64,000 bases of DNA from Ardenticatenaceae bacterium. Its GTDB lineage: Bacteria; Chloroflexota; Anaerolineae; Promineifilales; Promineifilaceae. This document shows, in pieces, positions 51,201-58,986 of the stretch; position 1 is the first letter of the stretch; each line of letters opens with the position of its first letter. The translations under genes and the position numbers were made by a program. The notes beneath the pieces were generated by a model. The model did no database searches. It saw nothing but the letters and a program-made list of their open reading frames with translations, and was not told the origin of the DNA. The stretch covers positions 77,472 through 141,471 of the forward strand of contig JACKBR010000006.1 of NCBI GenBank assembly GCA_020634495.1, given 5' to 3'.

Positions 51201-54166
51201 GGCAACAATTTTTCTCCCAGCACTTCGCGCAAGAACTGGCCCGTGTAGCTTTGTTCAACCTGTGCCACCTGCTCTGGCGTGCCCTGGGCGATGATTTGCC
51301 CACCGCCGTCGCCGCCTTCCGGGCCAAGATCGATGAGCCAATCGGCCGTTTTTATCACGTCCATGTTGTGCTCAATCACAATCACCGTGTTGCCCGCGTC
51401 CACCAGCCGGTGCAGCACGTCCAGCAGCTTTTGCACGTCGGCAAAGTGCAGGCCGGTGGTTGGCTCGTCCAAAATGTAGACGGTGCGCCCGGTGGCCACG
51501 CGGCTCAATTCTTTAGACAGCTTAATGCGCTGCGCCTCGCCGCCGCTGAGGGTAAGGGCGCTTTGCCCTAGCTTCACGTAGTCCAGCCCCACGTCGTGCA
51601 GCGTTTGCAAAATGCGGCTGATTTTGGGATGGTTGGCAAAGAACTCCAGCGCTTCCTGCACGTCCATGTCCAGCACATCGGCGATGGTTGCGCCTTTGTA
51701 GGTCACGGCGAGCGTTTCGCGGTTGAAGCGCTGGCCGTTGCATTCGCGGCACAGCACCCAGACGTCGGACAAAAAGTGCATTTCCACTTTGCGACGGCCG
51801 TATCCCGAACACGCCTCACACCGACCCCCTTTCACATTAAAGCTGAACCGCCCCTTTTTATAGCCCCGCGCCTTCGCCTCGTTCGTTTGGGCAAATACGT
51901 CCCGAATCAGGTCAAACAGCTTCACGTAGGTGGCTGGATTAGAGCGCGGCGTGCGGCCAATCGGGTCCTGCGTGATGTTGATCACCTTGTCCAGATGCTC
52001 CAGGCCATGAATCGCTTTGTGCGGGCCGGGAGTTGATTGCGCCTGGTGCAGCGTCCGAGCCAGCGCTGGATGCAGCGTCTCGGCAACCAGACTGCTCTTG
52101 CCGCTACCGCTGACGCCGGTCACGCAAATCATCGTGCCCAGGGGGAAGGTGGCGGTGACGTTGTGCAAATTGTGCAGGCTGGCTCCGATGAGTTCCAGTT
52201 GGCCAATGTCTGGACTGCGGCGGGAACGGCCGTTTGGCGCGATAATTTCCCGTTCCCCAGATAAATATTTGCCGGTCAGCGATTCTGGATGATTTTGTAT
52301 AAATTCCGGTGTCCCAGCGGCGATGATTTCACCCCCCTTCACACCGGCACCTGGCCCTAAATCGATTAGCCAGTCTGATTCCCGCATTGTTTCTTCGTCG
52401 TGCTCCACCACCAGGACGGTGTTGCCCATGTCGCGCAGCTGGTGCAGCGTGTCTAGCAAGGCGCGATTGTCGCGGGCGTGCAGCCCAATCGACGGCTCAT
52501 CGAGGATGTACAGCACGCCCACCAGCCCGCAGCCAATCTGGCTGGCCAGGCGGATGCGCTGCCCCTCGCCGCCAGACAAGCTCGGCGCGGAGCGATCCAG
52601 CGTGAGGTAATGCAGCCCCACGTTGAGCATAAATTGCAGCCGGTCGCGGATTTCTTTGAGCACTTCTTCGGCAATTTCGAACTGTTCTTCATTGAGGGAG
52701 ACTGGAGATTGGAGATTGGAGACTGAAGATTTTTTGCCATTTTTAGACTGATTACTGTTTACTGAATACTGATTACCGATTACCGATGACTGATTACTAA
52801 GTCCTACGACCCACTCAAACGCCTCATCAATCGCCAACGTGCCTACCTCGGTCAATGATTTGCCGCCGACGGTGACGGCGCGGGCTTCGGGGCGCAGGCG
52901 GGTGCCTTTGCAGGTGTCGCAAGGCAATTGATTCATGAAGCTGGCGTACCAGCGGCGCGTGTACTCGGAGCTGGTCTGGTGGAACAGCCGATTGATGTGG
53001 AAGATGATGCCGCGCAACGGCCGTTTCGATTCACCCGACCACGACGCATCTTCAGTTTCACTGGAATATTTAAAATGGATCAGCTCGTCGCCCGCGCCGT
53101 AAAACAGCTTGTGGCGGAACGATTCCGGCAGCTCTTGCCAGGGCGTGTCTAAATCCACGCCAAAATGCTCGGCGATGGCCTTGAGCTGAGAGGTGGTCCA
53201 CTTGTTTTTCTTCTTGCGCACGTTGCCATACCAACGCAAAGCGCCATCCATGATGGACAGCGTCTCATCCTCGATGATGAGCGCCGGGTCTACCTGCATT
53301 TGCGTGCCGATGCCGTTGCAGTCCGGGCACATGCCCAGCGGCGAGTTGAAGCTGAAAAGCTGGGGCGACAACTCCGGGAAGCTGAAGCCGCAGGAGGTGC
53401 AGGCGTTGTGCTCGCTCAAAGTGATTTGCTCATGGCCCAGGTCGGCCAGCAGCAGCCCTTCGCTGGCCCGCAGCGTCGTCTCCACGGAATCAACCAACCG
53501 AGGCATGAAGCTTTCGTCATCGGTTTCTGGCACAACCAGCCGGTCAATAATCAGTTCGATGTTGTGTTTGTGCTTTTTGCTGAGTTTGGGCAGCTTGCCC
53601 GCCAGATCGACCAGTTCGCCATCGACGCGGGCGCGGATGAAGCCATCTTGCCGGGCCTGTTTGAGGGCGTCGGCGTGAGTGCCTTTGCGGTTGCGGGCGA
53701 TGGGGGCCAGCAGCTGGAAGCGGGTTCCGGCGGGCAGTTGGGCCAGTTGGTTGGCGATTTGTTGGGCGGTTTGGGGAGTAACGGCCGTACCACAATCAGG
53801 GCAGTGCGGCGTGCCAATCCGGGCATACAGCACCCGCAAATAATCCATCACCTCCGTGACCGTGCCCACCGTGGAGCGCGGATTTTTGCTCACCGCTTTT
53901 TGCTCAATGGCAATGGCCGGACTCAACCCGGTGATCGCATCAATCTTGGGTTTTTCCATGTTGCCCAAAAACTGCCGGGCGTAAGAAGACAAACTTTCCA
54001 CGTAGCGCCGCTGCCCCTCGGCGTAAATGGTGTCAAACGCCAGCGACGATTTGCCGCTGCCGCTGACGCCAGTGAGCACCACCAGCTTATTGCGGGGAAT
54101 CGTCACGTCAATATGTTTTAAATTATGCTGTTGTGCGCCGCGCACAACGATGTTTTGGGGTTCCAT
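51197..54166 (-). CDS. uvrA: Excinuclease ABC subunit A, with repeat-derived insertion
   Basis: 989 residues. UvrA is the damage-sensing dimer of nucleotide excision repair. First ATPase: Walker A GVSGSGKSSLAFDT (33-46). Zinc sites: HCPDCG (121-126), CTSCGF and CPDCNGIG. Signature SLSGGEGQRIRLASQIG. Second ATPase: GVSGSGKSSLV and LSGGEAQRIKLSKELSR. Everything needed is present. An extra stretch of about 35 residues (457-491), rich in Ser, Asn and Gln, sits just before the conserved QFEIAEEVLKEI and derives from the repeat at 52694-52798. uvrB lies about 8 kb upstream on the same strand. Confidence 0.96.
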   Translation of the reverse strand: MEPQNIVVRGAQQHNLKHIDVTIPRNKLVVLTGVSGSGKSSLAFDTIYAEGQRRYVESLSSYARQFLGNMEKPKIDAITGLSPAIAIEQKAVSKNPRSTVGTVTEVMDYLRVLYARIGTPHCPDCGTAVTPQTAQQIANQLAQLPAGTRFQLLAPIARNRKGTHADALKQARQDGFIRARVDGELVDLAGKLPKLSKKHKHNIELIIDRLVVPETDDESFMPRLVDSVETTLRASEGLLLADLGHEQITLSEHNACTSCGFSFPELSPQLFSFNSPLGMCPDCNGIGTQMQVDPALIIEDETLSIMDGALRWYGNVRKKKNKWTTSQLKAIAEHFGVDLDTPWQELPESFRHKLFYGAGDELIHFKYSSETEDASWSGESKRPLRGIIFHINRLFHQTSSEYTRRWYASFMNQLPCDTCKGTRLRPEARAVTVGGKSLTEVGTLAIDEAFEWVVGLSNQSSVIGNQYSVNSNQSKNGKKSSVSNLQSPVSLNEEQFEIAEEVLKEIRDRLQFMLNVGLHYLTLDRSAPSLSGGEGQRIRLASQIGCGLVGVLYILDEPSIGLHARDNRALLDTLHQLRDMGNTVLVVEHDEETMRESDWLIDLGPGAGVKGGEIIAAGTPEFIQNHPESLTGKYLSGEREIIAPNGRSRRSPDIGQLELIGASLHNLHNVTATFPLGTMICVTGVSGSGKSSLVAETLHPALARTLHQAQSTPGPHKAIHGLEHLDKVINITQDPIGRTPRSNPATYVKLFDLIRDVFAQTNEAKARGYKKGRFSFNVKGGRCEACSGYGRRKVEMHFLSDVWVLCRECNGQRFNRETLAVTYKGATIADVLDMDVQEALEFFANHPKISRILQTLHDVGLDYVKLGQSALTLSGGEAQRIKLSKELSRVATGRTVYILDEPTTGLHFADVQKLLDVLHRLVDAGNTVIVIEHNMDVIKTADWLIDLGPEGGDGGGQIIAQGTPEQVAQVEQSYTGQFLREVLGEKLLP
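52694..52798 (-). repeat. CAGT-type and GGAGATTGG-type repeats coding inside uvrA
   Basis: About 105 bp of iterated AATCAGTATTCAGT and TGGAGATTGGAGA phrases, the first being the same family as 17428-17514. They are read in frame as SNQSSVIGNQYSVNSNQ and SSVSNLQSPVS. The frame is kept (35 codons) and no stop arises, so the protein tolerates it in a loop before an ATPase-linked helix. Confidence 0.85.
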
Positions 54167-54180
54167 TTAGTGATAATCCT

Positions 54181-54672
54181 TCAAATATCGAGGGGTTGCA
54201 GGCCGTTCATGCCCAGGATCAATGAGACTTCACTGCCGTGATGCAGATCGTGTTCCAATACATGGTAAATCACCCAGCTGCGTTCAATCTCATAAATCTT
54301 GCCATCCCACTCATCCGGGAAGGTTTTGGCGCAATCCTCAGGCGTCCAGCGCTGCAAGCGAGATTCGATGAAGGCCCAGGTGTCAGCAAGACCCTGCACC
54401 AGCTCTGCCGCGCTGCGTGCTGGCGAGTTGCGGCGGCCCCATTCCATGTAGGCGCTCATCGCTTCGTCGGCATCCTGAAGCGTGCCGCTAAACCAGCCCG
54501 CCCGGACGGCAATAATGTGCTGCAAAATCTGGCCTAAGGGCCACATGTGTGGGGCGGGTTGCAGCCTGAGTTGTTCGTCTGTTAGCGGGGCGATGCAGTT
54601 TTGCAGCCTTTCATTATAGCCTCGCCAATTCTCGTAAATCACATCTAATGTTGATCGAGTATCCTGGTTCAT
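54181..54672 (-). CDS. DinB family protein
   Basis: 163 residues, helical bundle. Likely metal ligands are His in LGQILQHIIAVR and the pair in YHVLEHDLHHGSEV, giving the classic three-His arrangement. No thiol transferase partner is nearby. It follows 14 nt after uvrA's start region on the same strand, so it is upstream in the same direction and may be co-transcribed with uvrA. Substrate unknown. Confidence 0.87.
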   Translation of the reverse strand: MNQDTRSTLDVIYENWRGYNERLQNCIAPLTDEQLRLQPAPHMWPLGQILQHIIAVRAGWFSGTLQDADEAMSAYMEWGRRNSPARSAAELVQGLADTWAFIESRLQRWTPEDCAKTFPDEWDGKIYEIERSWVIYHVLEHDLHHGSEVSLILGMNGLQPLDI

Positions 54673-55000
54673 CGGTTTCTCCTTGGGGGTTAGTTTTGTT
54701 GCAACGCTCGCCGCTTAGGACATCCGTTCTACAATAGGAGACGCAATTGTAGCATGATAGGGAAACGGCCGCTACCGTCCCAACCTTAAACATTTGCCAG
54801 TGTAGTGGGAATACCTGACACCTTTTGTCAGGAAAGCAATGTGAATCTGAAACCTTGGATGATTGGTGTAATCAGTAATCTTTATTACAAAGTTACGGAG
54901 AAACAAAGAGACAAAGAAAGAGAACCTTTGTGCCTTCCTCCCTTCGTTTCTTCGTATGAAGTATTGGCCGACTACCTAACTTTGAGATGCTCTGGTCGAA
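54673..55000. other. Intergenic region with repeats
   Basis: 328 bp. It has a hairpin CCTGACA / TGTCAGG (54824-54842) and a TTTCTTCGTA-type inverted repeat (54894-54956), TACGGAGAAACAAAG with CTTCGTTTCTTCGTA, 13 of 15 pairs. It is downstream of lipA and upstream of the DinB gene. No gene seen. Confidence 0.6.
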
Positions 55001-55927
55001 TTATCGGGCAGTGTAAATTTTGGAGAGTGCTCGCACTTGCTGTTCGGCGTGGTAACTGCTGCGCACCAGCGGGCCGCTTTCCACCCAGCGGAAGCCCATC
55101 TCCAGCCCAATTTCGCGCAGTTGGTTAAACTCATCAGGGTGGTAGTAGCGGGCCACGGGCAGATGTTTTTGTCGGTTGGGCTGTAAATATTGGCCCACCG
55201 TGAGAATGTCCACTTTGCGGTCGGCCAAATCTTGCATAACGGCCAGCAGTTCATCCCACTCCTCGCCCAGGCCAAGCATGATGCCGGACTTGGTCAGGAC
55301 TTCGCTGTCCATCTTTTTGGCATTTTCCAAGGTGACCATGGCCCAATCGTAATTGTCCTGCGGCTGCACCTTTTTGAAGAGGCGCGGCACGGTTTCCACG
55401 TTGTGATTCAGAATTTCTGGCCGGGCGTCCATCACAATTTTGAGCGCTTCGGCACTGCCTTTGAAGTCAGGAATAAGCACTTCGATGGAGCAACCGGGCT
55501 GGAGCTCGCGTATTTTTTCAATGACCTGGGCAAAAATGGGGGCACCGCCGTCTTTGCGCTCGTCCCGGTTGACGGAGGTGATGACGACGTGGCGCAGATT
55601 CATGGAGCGCACGGCTTCGGCAACGCGCTGCGGTTCTTGCCAGTCTAGGGGTAACGGCCGTCCCGTTTTAATGTCGCAAAAGGCGCAGCTGCGGGTACAA
55701 ATGTCGCCCATCATGAGGAAGGTGGCGGTGCCTGCCCCCCAGCATTCACCAATGTTGGGGCATTGCGCTTCTTCGCAAACGGTGTGCAGCGCCTTGCTGC
55801 GCATCAGGTGCTTGAGATTATTGTATGTGTCGCCGCTGGGCACGCGCACTTTTAGCCATTCGGGGCGGGGCAGCCGCTTGACGGTTTCTTCGGTGGTGGT
55901 GATGGAGTCGATATTGATCATGCTCAT
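55001..55927 (-). CDS. lipA: Lipoyl synthase
   Basis: 308 residues. LipA inserts two sulfur atoms into octanoyl groups on lipoyl carrier proteins. Auxiliary cluster Cys51, Cys56 and Cys62 ([12 protein letters not shown]) and radical SAM cluster Cys77, Cys81 and Cys84 (CTRSCAFCD) are complete, and the end [16 protein letters not shown] holds the conserved RSSYHA. Two in-frame ATGs (55927, 55921) are possible. No lipB is nearby. It implies lipoylated dehydrogenase complexes or a glycine cleavage system. Confidence 0.97.
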   Translation of the reverse strand: MSMINIDSITTTEETVKRLPRPEWLKVRVPSGDTYNNLKHLMRSKALHTVCEEAQCPNIGECWGAGTATFLMMGDICTRSCAFCDIKTGRPLPLDWQEPQRVAEAVRSMNLRHVVITSVNRDERKDGGAPIFAQVIEKIRELQPGCSIEVLIPDFKGSAEALKIVMDARPEILNHNVETVPRLFKKVQPQDNYDWAMVTLENAKKMDSEVLTKSGIMLGLGEEWDELLAVMQDLADRKVDILTVGQYLQPNRQKHLPVARYYHPDEFNQLREIGLEMGFRWVESGPLVRSSYHAEQQVRALSKIYTAR

Positions 55928-56030
55928 GGTTACTTTCTTTTGGCCACGGAGGGCACAAAGCTGTGAAAAAGGGTATTGTAGCGTGATGTGGGGATTCAGG
56001 CAGAAATATTAGCGGATTTTCAGAAATATT

Positions 56031-56088
56031 GTGAAACGTGATGCGTGAAACGTGAAAAAATCGTCACGTTTCACCCATCACGTTTCAC
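56031..56088. repeat. GTGAAACGTGA-type inverted repeat
   Basis: A 25-bp arm at 56031-56055 and its complement at 56064-56088 match at 24 of 25 positions, with an 8-nt loop. Each arm itself holds GTGAAACGTGA twice. It lies 5 nt beyond the cupin stop codon, so it would end that transcript. A single related arm occurs near 13973. Confidence 0.85.
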
Positions 56089-56092
56089 CATT

Positions 56093-56449
56093 TTAAATCC
56101 ACTCAGCCACCACCGTCTTTTCATCCATCACGTTGCCCGTGTTGAGCGTTGATTTTGGCTCTAGCAGGAGAAGATGCACTTCTTCCGGGGCCACCGGGCG
56201 ATGCTCCACGCCACGGGGCACGATGATGAATTCGCCTGCTTCCAACCAGACGTCACGGTCGCGGAACTGCATTTGCAGACGGCCGTTTAGCACCAAAAAC
56301 AGCTCGTCCTCATGGTCATGATGATGCCAGACGAACTCGCCCTGCACCTTCACTACTTTCACATGCGAATCGTTTAGCTCGCCCACAATGCGCGGGTGCC
56401 AGTAGTCGTTAAACAACTTTAATTTTTCAGCCAGATTTACTTTTTTCAT
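56093..56449 (-). CDS. Small cupin domain protein
   Basis: 118 residues, ATG 56449 with AGAGG. Single cupin barrel: the first motif WHHHDHEDELFLVLNGRL gives His and Glu metal ligands, the second is GEFIIVPRGVEHRP with a further His. Such mono-cupins include isomerases, dioxygenases and storage proteins; substrate unknown. It is alone between two strong inverted repeats. Confidence 0.9.
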   Translation of the reverse strand: MKKVNLAEKLKLFNDYWHPRIVGELNDSHVKVVKVQGEFVWHHHDHEDELFLVLNGRLQMQFRDRDVWLEAGEFIIVPRGVEHRPVAPEEVHLLLLEPKSTLNTGNVMDEKTVVAEWI

Positions 56450-56464
56450 GATTTACCTCTTATT

Positions 56465-56545
56465 CATACAAAGGAACGAAGAAACAGAGAAACGAAGAAT
56501 TAAATGTTCCTTTTTTCCTTCCTCTCTTTGTTTCTTCGTATAAAT
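56465..56545. repeat. TTTCTTCGTA-type inverted repeat
   Basis: ACGAAGAAACAGAGA (56476-56490) faces TCTCTTTGTTTCTTCGT (about 56523-56539), with a further TACAAAGGAACG copy outside. It is the same phrase family as 54894-54956. It lies between divergent cupin and kinase-esterase genes. Confidence 0.7.
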
Positions 56546-56641
56546 CTTAAATTTATTCACCATCGCGACGAGCTGTTGACAATTATATTTGCTTGGTTTA
56601 TACCTACCATCTACTTTTTGATTGTAGCAAGGAATTGGCAT

Positions 56642-57901
56642 ATGGCGCAGGAAAAAATCGAGGCAATGGTGCATCTTTTTTGTGGTTTGCCAACTTCGGG
56701 CAAAACGACGCTGGCTAAGGAGCTGGAACAATCTCACCAGGCCATTCGCTTTTCGCTGGATGAGTGGATGATCACGTTGACCGATGCCACCATTTTTGAC
56801 GCGGAATATGGCGAGATGGCTGATAAGTTGAAGGAATTGTTTTGGGATACGGCCGTTTCCATTCTAAATCAGGGCGTGGATGTCATCCTCGATTGGAGCT
56901 TGTGGAGCCGGGAACGCCGCCAGAAATGGATTGGCCGAATTACCGAGCTGGGTGCAGATTACACGCTGTATTATCTCAACATTCCGCCCGTGGTGCTGCG
57001 CCAGCGATTGGAAGCACGCAATAACGAATTGCCACCTGGAGCACATCCCATTCCCGTCGCGGAACTTGACCGTTTTTTGCCGTTCTTTGAACCACCCACA
57101 GCGGATGAAAATCTCAACGTTGTGCAAATTTATCTGGGACAGGATGGCCCCATCCACAACCCGCACCTGGAAGGCGATACCTTTTTCTGGCCGGGCAATG
57201 AAGTTGGCGTGCTGCTGCTGCATGGCCTGACGGCCACCACGGCCGAAGTGCGCCTGCTGGCTGAAAAGCTGCACGCCGAGGGCTACACCATTTCTGCGCC
57301 GCTGCTGCCCGGGCACGGCACCAGCCCCGAAGACCTCAACGAAACGACCTGGCACGATTGGGCCTGGACGGCCGAAAAAGCGTACCAGCATCTGGCCACC
57401 GTGTGTGACGACGTTTTTGTGGGGGGTGAATCGACGGGCGGAGCGCTGGCGCTTTACCTGGCGGCGCAGCACAAGGAGATTGCTGGCGTTTTGTGTTATG
57501 CGCCGGCCATCAAGCTGGCCATCCCCACGCATAACATGGTGCGGCTGTACGTGGCTGCGCCCCTGGTGAATTCGCTGCCTAAAGACAATGTGGGCAGCAA
57601 CGAATTTTGGCAGGGCTATCGGGTGAATCCGCTGCGGGCAGTGATGGAGTTGATTCGCTTAGGGCAGGAGGTGCGCCGCCAACTGCCGCGCATTAGCCAG
57701 CCGGTGCTGGTGATGCAGGGCAGGAATGACAAGACGGTTTCAGAAGATGTGGGCGAGATTATTGTGGAGGGTGTTTTGTCTGAACGGGTGGAGCAGGTTT
57801 GGTGGGAGCAGTCTGGCCATGTGATTTTGCTGGAAGATGAGCTGGATGAGATTACGGCCGTTACCCTCGACTTCATCCAAAAATCAATAAAAGAGCATTA
57901 A
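56642..57901 (+). CDS. P-loop kinase fused to alpha/beta hydrolase
   Basis: 419 residues from ATG 56642 (AAGGAA upstream); ATG 56666 with GAGG is an alternative. The N-terminal half (about 9-150) is an AAA_33/zeta-toxin-like kinase: Walker A GLPTSGKTT (15-23), SLDEW, DVILDWSLWSRERR and lid segment VVLRQRLEARNNE. The C-terminal half (about 185-415) is a carboxylesterase/monoacylglycerol-lipase-like hydrolase: HGLTATTAEV oxyanion region, nucleophile Ser264 in GGESTGG, then VMQGRNDKTV (Asp) and SGHVILLE (His). Both sites look complete. The joint substrate is unknown. Confidence 0.87.
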   Translation: MAQEKIEAMVHLFCGLPTSGKTTLAKELEQSHQAIRFSLDEWMITLTDATIFDAEYGEMADKLKELFWDTAVSILNQGVDVILDWSLWSRERRQKWIGRITELGADYTLYYLNIPPVVLRQRLEARNNELPPGAHPIPVAELDRFLPFFEPPTADENLNVVQIYLGQDGPIHNPHLEGDTFFWPGNEVGVLLLHGLTATTAEVRLLAEKLHAEGYTISAPLLPGHGTSPEDLNETTWHDWAWTAEKAYQHLATVCDDVFVGGESTGGALALYLAAQHKEIAGVLCYAPAIKLAIPTHNMVRLYVAAPLVNSLPKDNVGSNEFWQGYRVNPLRAVMELIRLGQEVRRQLPRISQPVLVMQGRNDKTVSEDVGEIIVEGVLSERVEQVWWEQSGHVILLEDELDEITAVTLDFIQKSIKEH

Positions 57902-57905
57902 AAGC

Positions 57906-57994
57906 GGAACACAGAGGGGCACAGCGTAGGCATAGAGTTTCACAGAGACAATCTCTGTGTAGCTCTGTGTTTACTCCGCGCAACTCTGTGTTCC
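57906..57994. repeat. CTCTGTGTTCC-type nested inverted repeat
   Basis: Outer arms GGAACACAGAG (57906-57916) and CTCTGTGTTCC (57984-57994) are exact complements. An inner hairpin CACAGAGA-CAA-TCTCTGTG (57941-57959) is also perfect. It lies between two convergent genes. One arm of the same family is near 20159-20192. Confidence 0.8.
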
Positions 57995-58000
57995 TAAAAA

Positions 58001-58660
58001 TTACCCAAGCATATCATTCAGGAAAGCCAGCGTGCGCTCCCAGGCCAACTCCGATGCAGCGGCATCGTAGGCATCGCTGCGCGAGGGTTCAAAGAACCAG
58101 TGGCCGGTGTTGGGATAGATGTGGAAGGTTGTGGGACGGCCGTTTTCCTTCAATCGTTGCTCAAAATGCTCCCGGTACTCATCGTCCTCATACGGATCGT
58201 TTTCAGCAAAGTGGCCCAGGTAGCTGGCCTGCGTGTTGGTTTGTTCGGCCCAGCCGAGGCCGTAAAACAGCACCACCGCGCTGACGGCTTCTGGCTGCGC
58301 ATGAGCGATTCCCACAGCAAAGCCCGCGCCCATTGAAAAGCCAATCGCGCCAATCTGGCTGCCCTGGCACGCCTCGTGGGCCAACAGTTCGTCTACGGCC
58401 GCTTTTACCAGCAGTTGCCCCGCATCCTCATCCATCATTTCCACAAATTTTTCGGCTTCTTCGATGGTGGTGGCGATACGGCCGTCATACAAATCTGGAG
58501 CCAGCGCCACAAAACCCGCTGCCGCCAGCCGGTCGCAGATTTTTTTAATGTCGTCATTCAGGCCCCACCAGGGGTGCAGTACCAGAACACCTGGCCCTGG
58601 TTGTTTGTCCGGCAGAGCCAGATAAGCTGTTGCTTCATGATTTGTCGTTTGGATTTTCAT
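58001..58660 (-). CDS. Dienelactone hydrolase family protein
   Basis: 219 residues. Alpha/beta hydrolase with LVLHPWWGLNDDIKKICDRLAAAGFVALAPDLY, the usual DLH start. The nucleophile position is Ser in GFSMGAG, whereas classic dienelactone hydrolase uses Cys. The Asp is near FAENDPYEDD and His in NTGHWFFEP. Relatives hydrolyse dienelactones or other small esters. It is the last gene of the minus-strand run from 62027. Confidence 0.88.
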   Translation of the reverse strand: MKIQTTNHEATAYLALPDKQPGPGVLVLHPWWGLNDDIKKICDRLAAAGFVALAPDLYDGRIATTIEEAEKFVEMMDEDAGQLLVKAAVDELLAHEACQGSQIGAIGFSMGAGFAVGIAHAQPEAVSAVVLFYGLGWAEQTNTQASYLGHFAENDPYEDDEYREHFEQRLKENGRPTTFHIYPNTGHWFFEPSRSDAYDAAASELAWERTLAFLNDMLG

Positions 58661-58684
58661 ATAAGTCTCCTTTTTTTGTGTTCA

Positions 58685-58969
58685 TCAACGAACTTCGAGG
58701 TGTATGGCGATGTTGTCCCCTTCGTTAAGCTGCTCCGCCTGGCGCACGCTGTCTTTGAGAGGTACCAGGTAACGGCCGTCCTTCGGAAACAAAGAGGTCT
58801 TCCAGGTGGTATTGCCAATTTGCACCGTCACGGGAATCATCCCCCAGCCGTAGGTTACAAATTCGGCGATCCCTTTTATGTCGCTGCTTTGCTCATCTGG
58901 CACGGTCACGAAGTAAAATGGGGACGGGCCTTTCCAGAACCAAATTTTGCCGCTGAACTTAATTTTCAT
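58685..58969 (-). CDS. DUF1905 family protein
   Basis: 94 residues, a small beta-barrel with MKIKFSGKIWFWKGPSPFYFVTVP, a GWGMIPV segment and FPKDGRYLVPLKDSVR, as in DUF1905 proteins. They are often encoded beside YdeI/OmpD-associated or stress proteins. Biochemical role not established. It lies 17 nt after alkC and 24 nt before the hydrolase, so all three are probably one transcript. Confidence 0.85.
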   Translation of the reverse strand: MKIKFSGKIWFWKGPSPFYFVTVPDEQSSDIKGIAEFVTYGWGMIPVTVQIGNTTWKTSLFPKDGRYLVPLKDSVRQAEQLNEGDNIAIHLEVR

Positions 58970-58986
58970 AGGTATAAAATGCTCTT

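Noticed and set aside
53165..54121. Plus-strand 318-codon frame opposite uvrA
   Set aside because: Antisense to strongly conserved UvrA ATPase and zinc regions.
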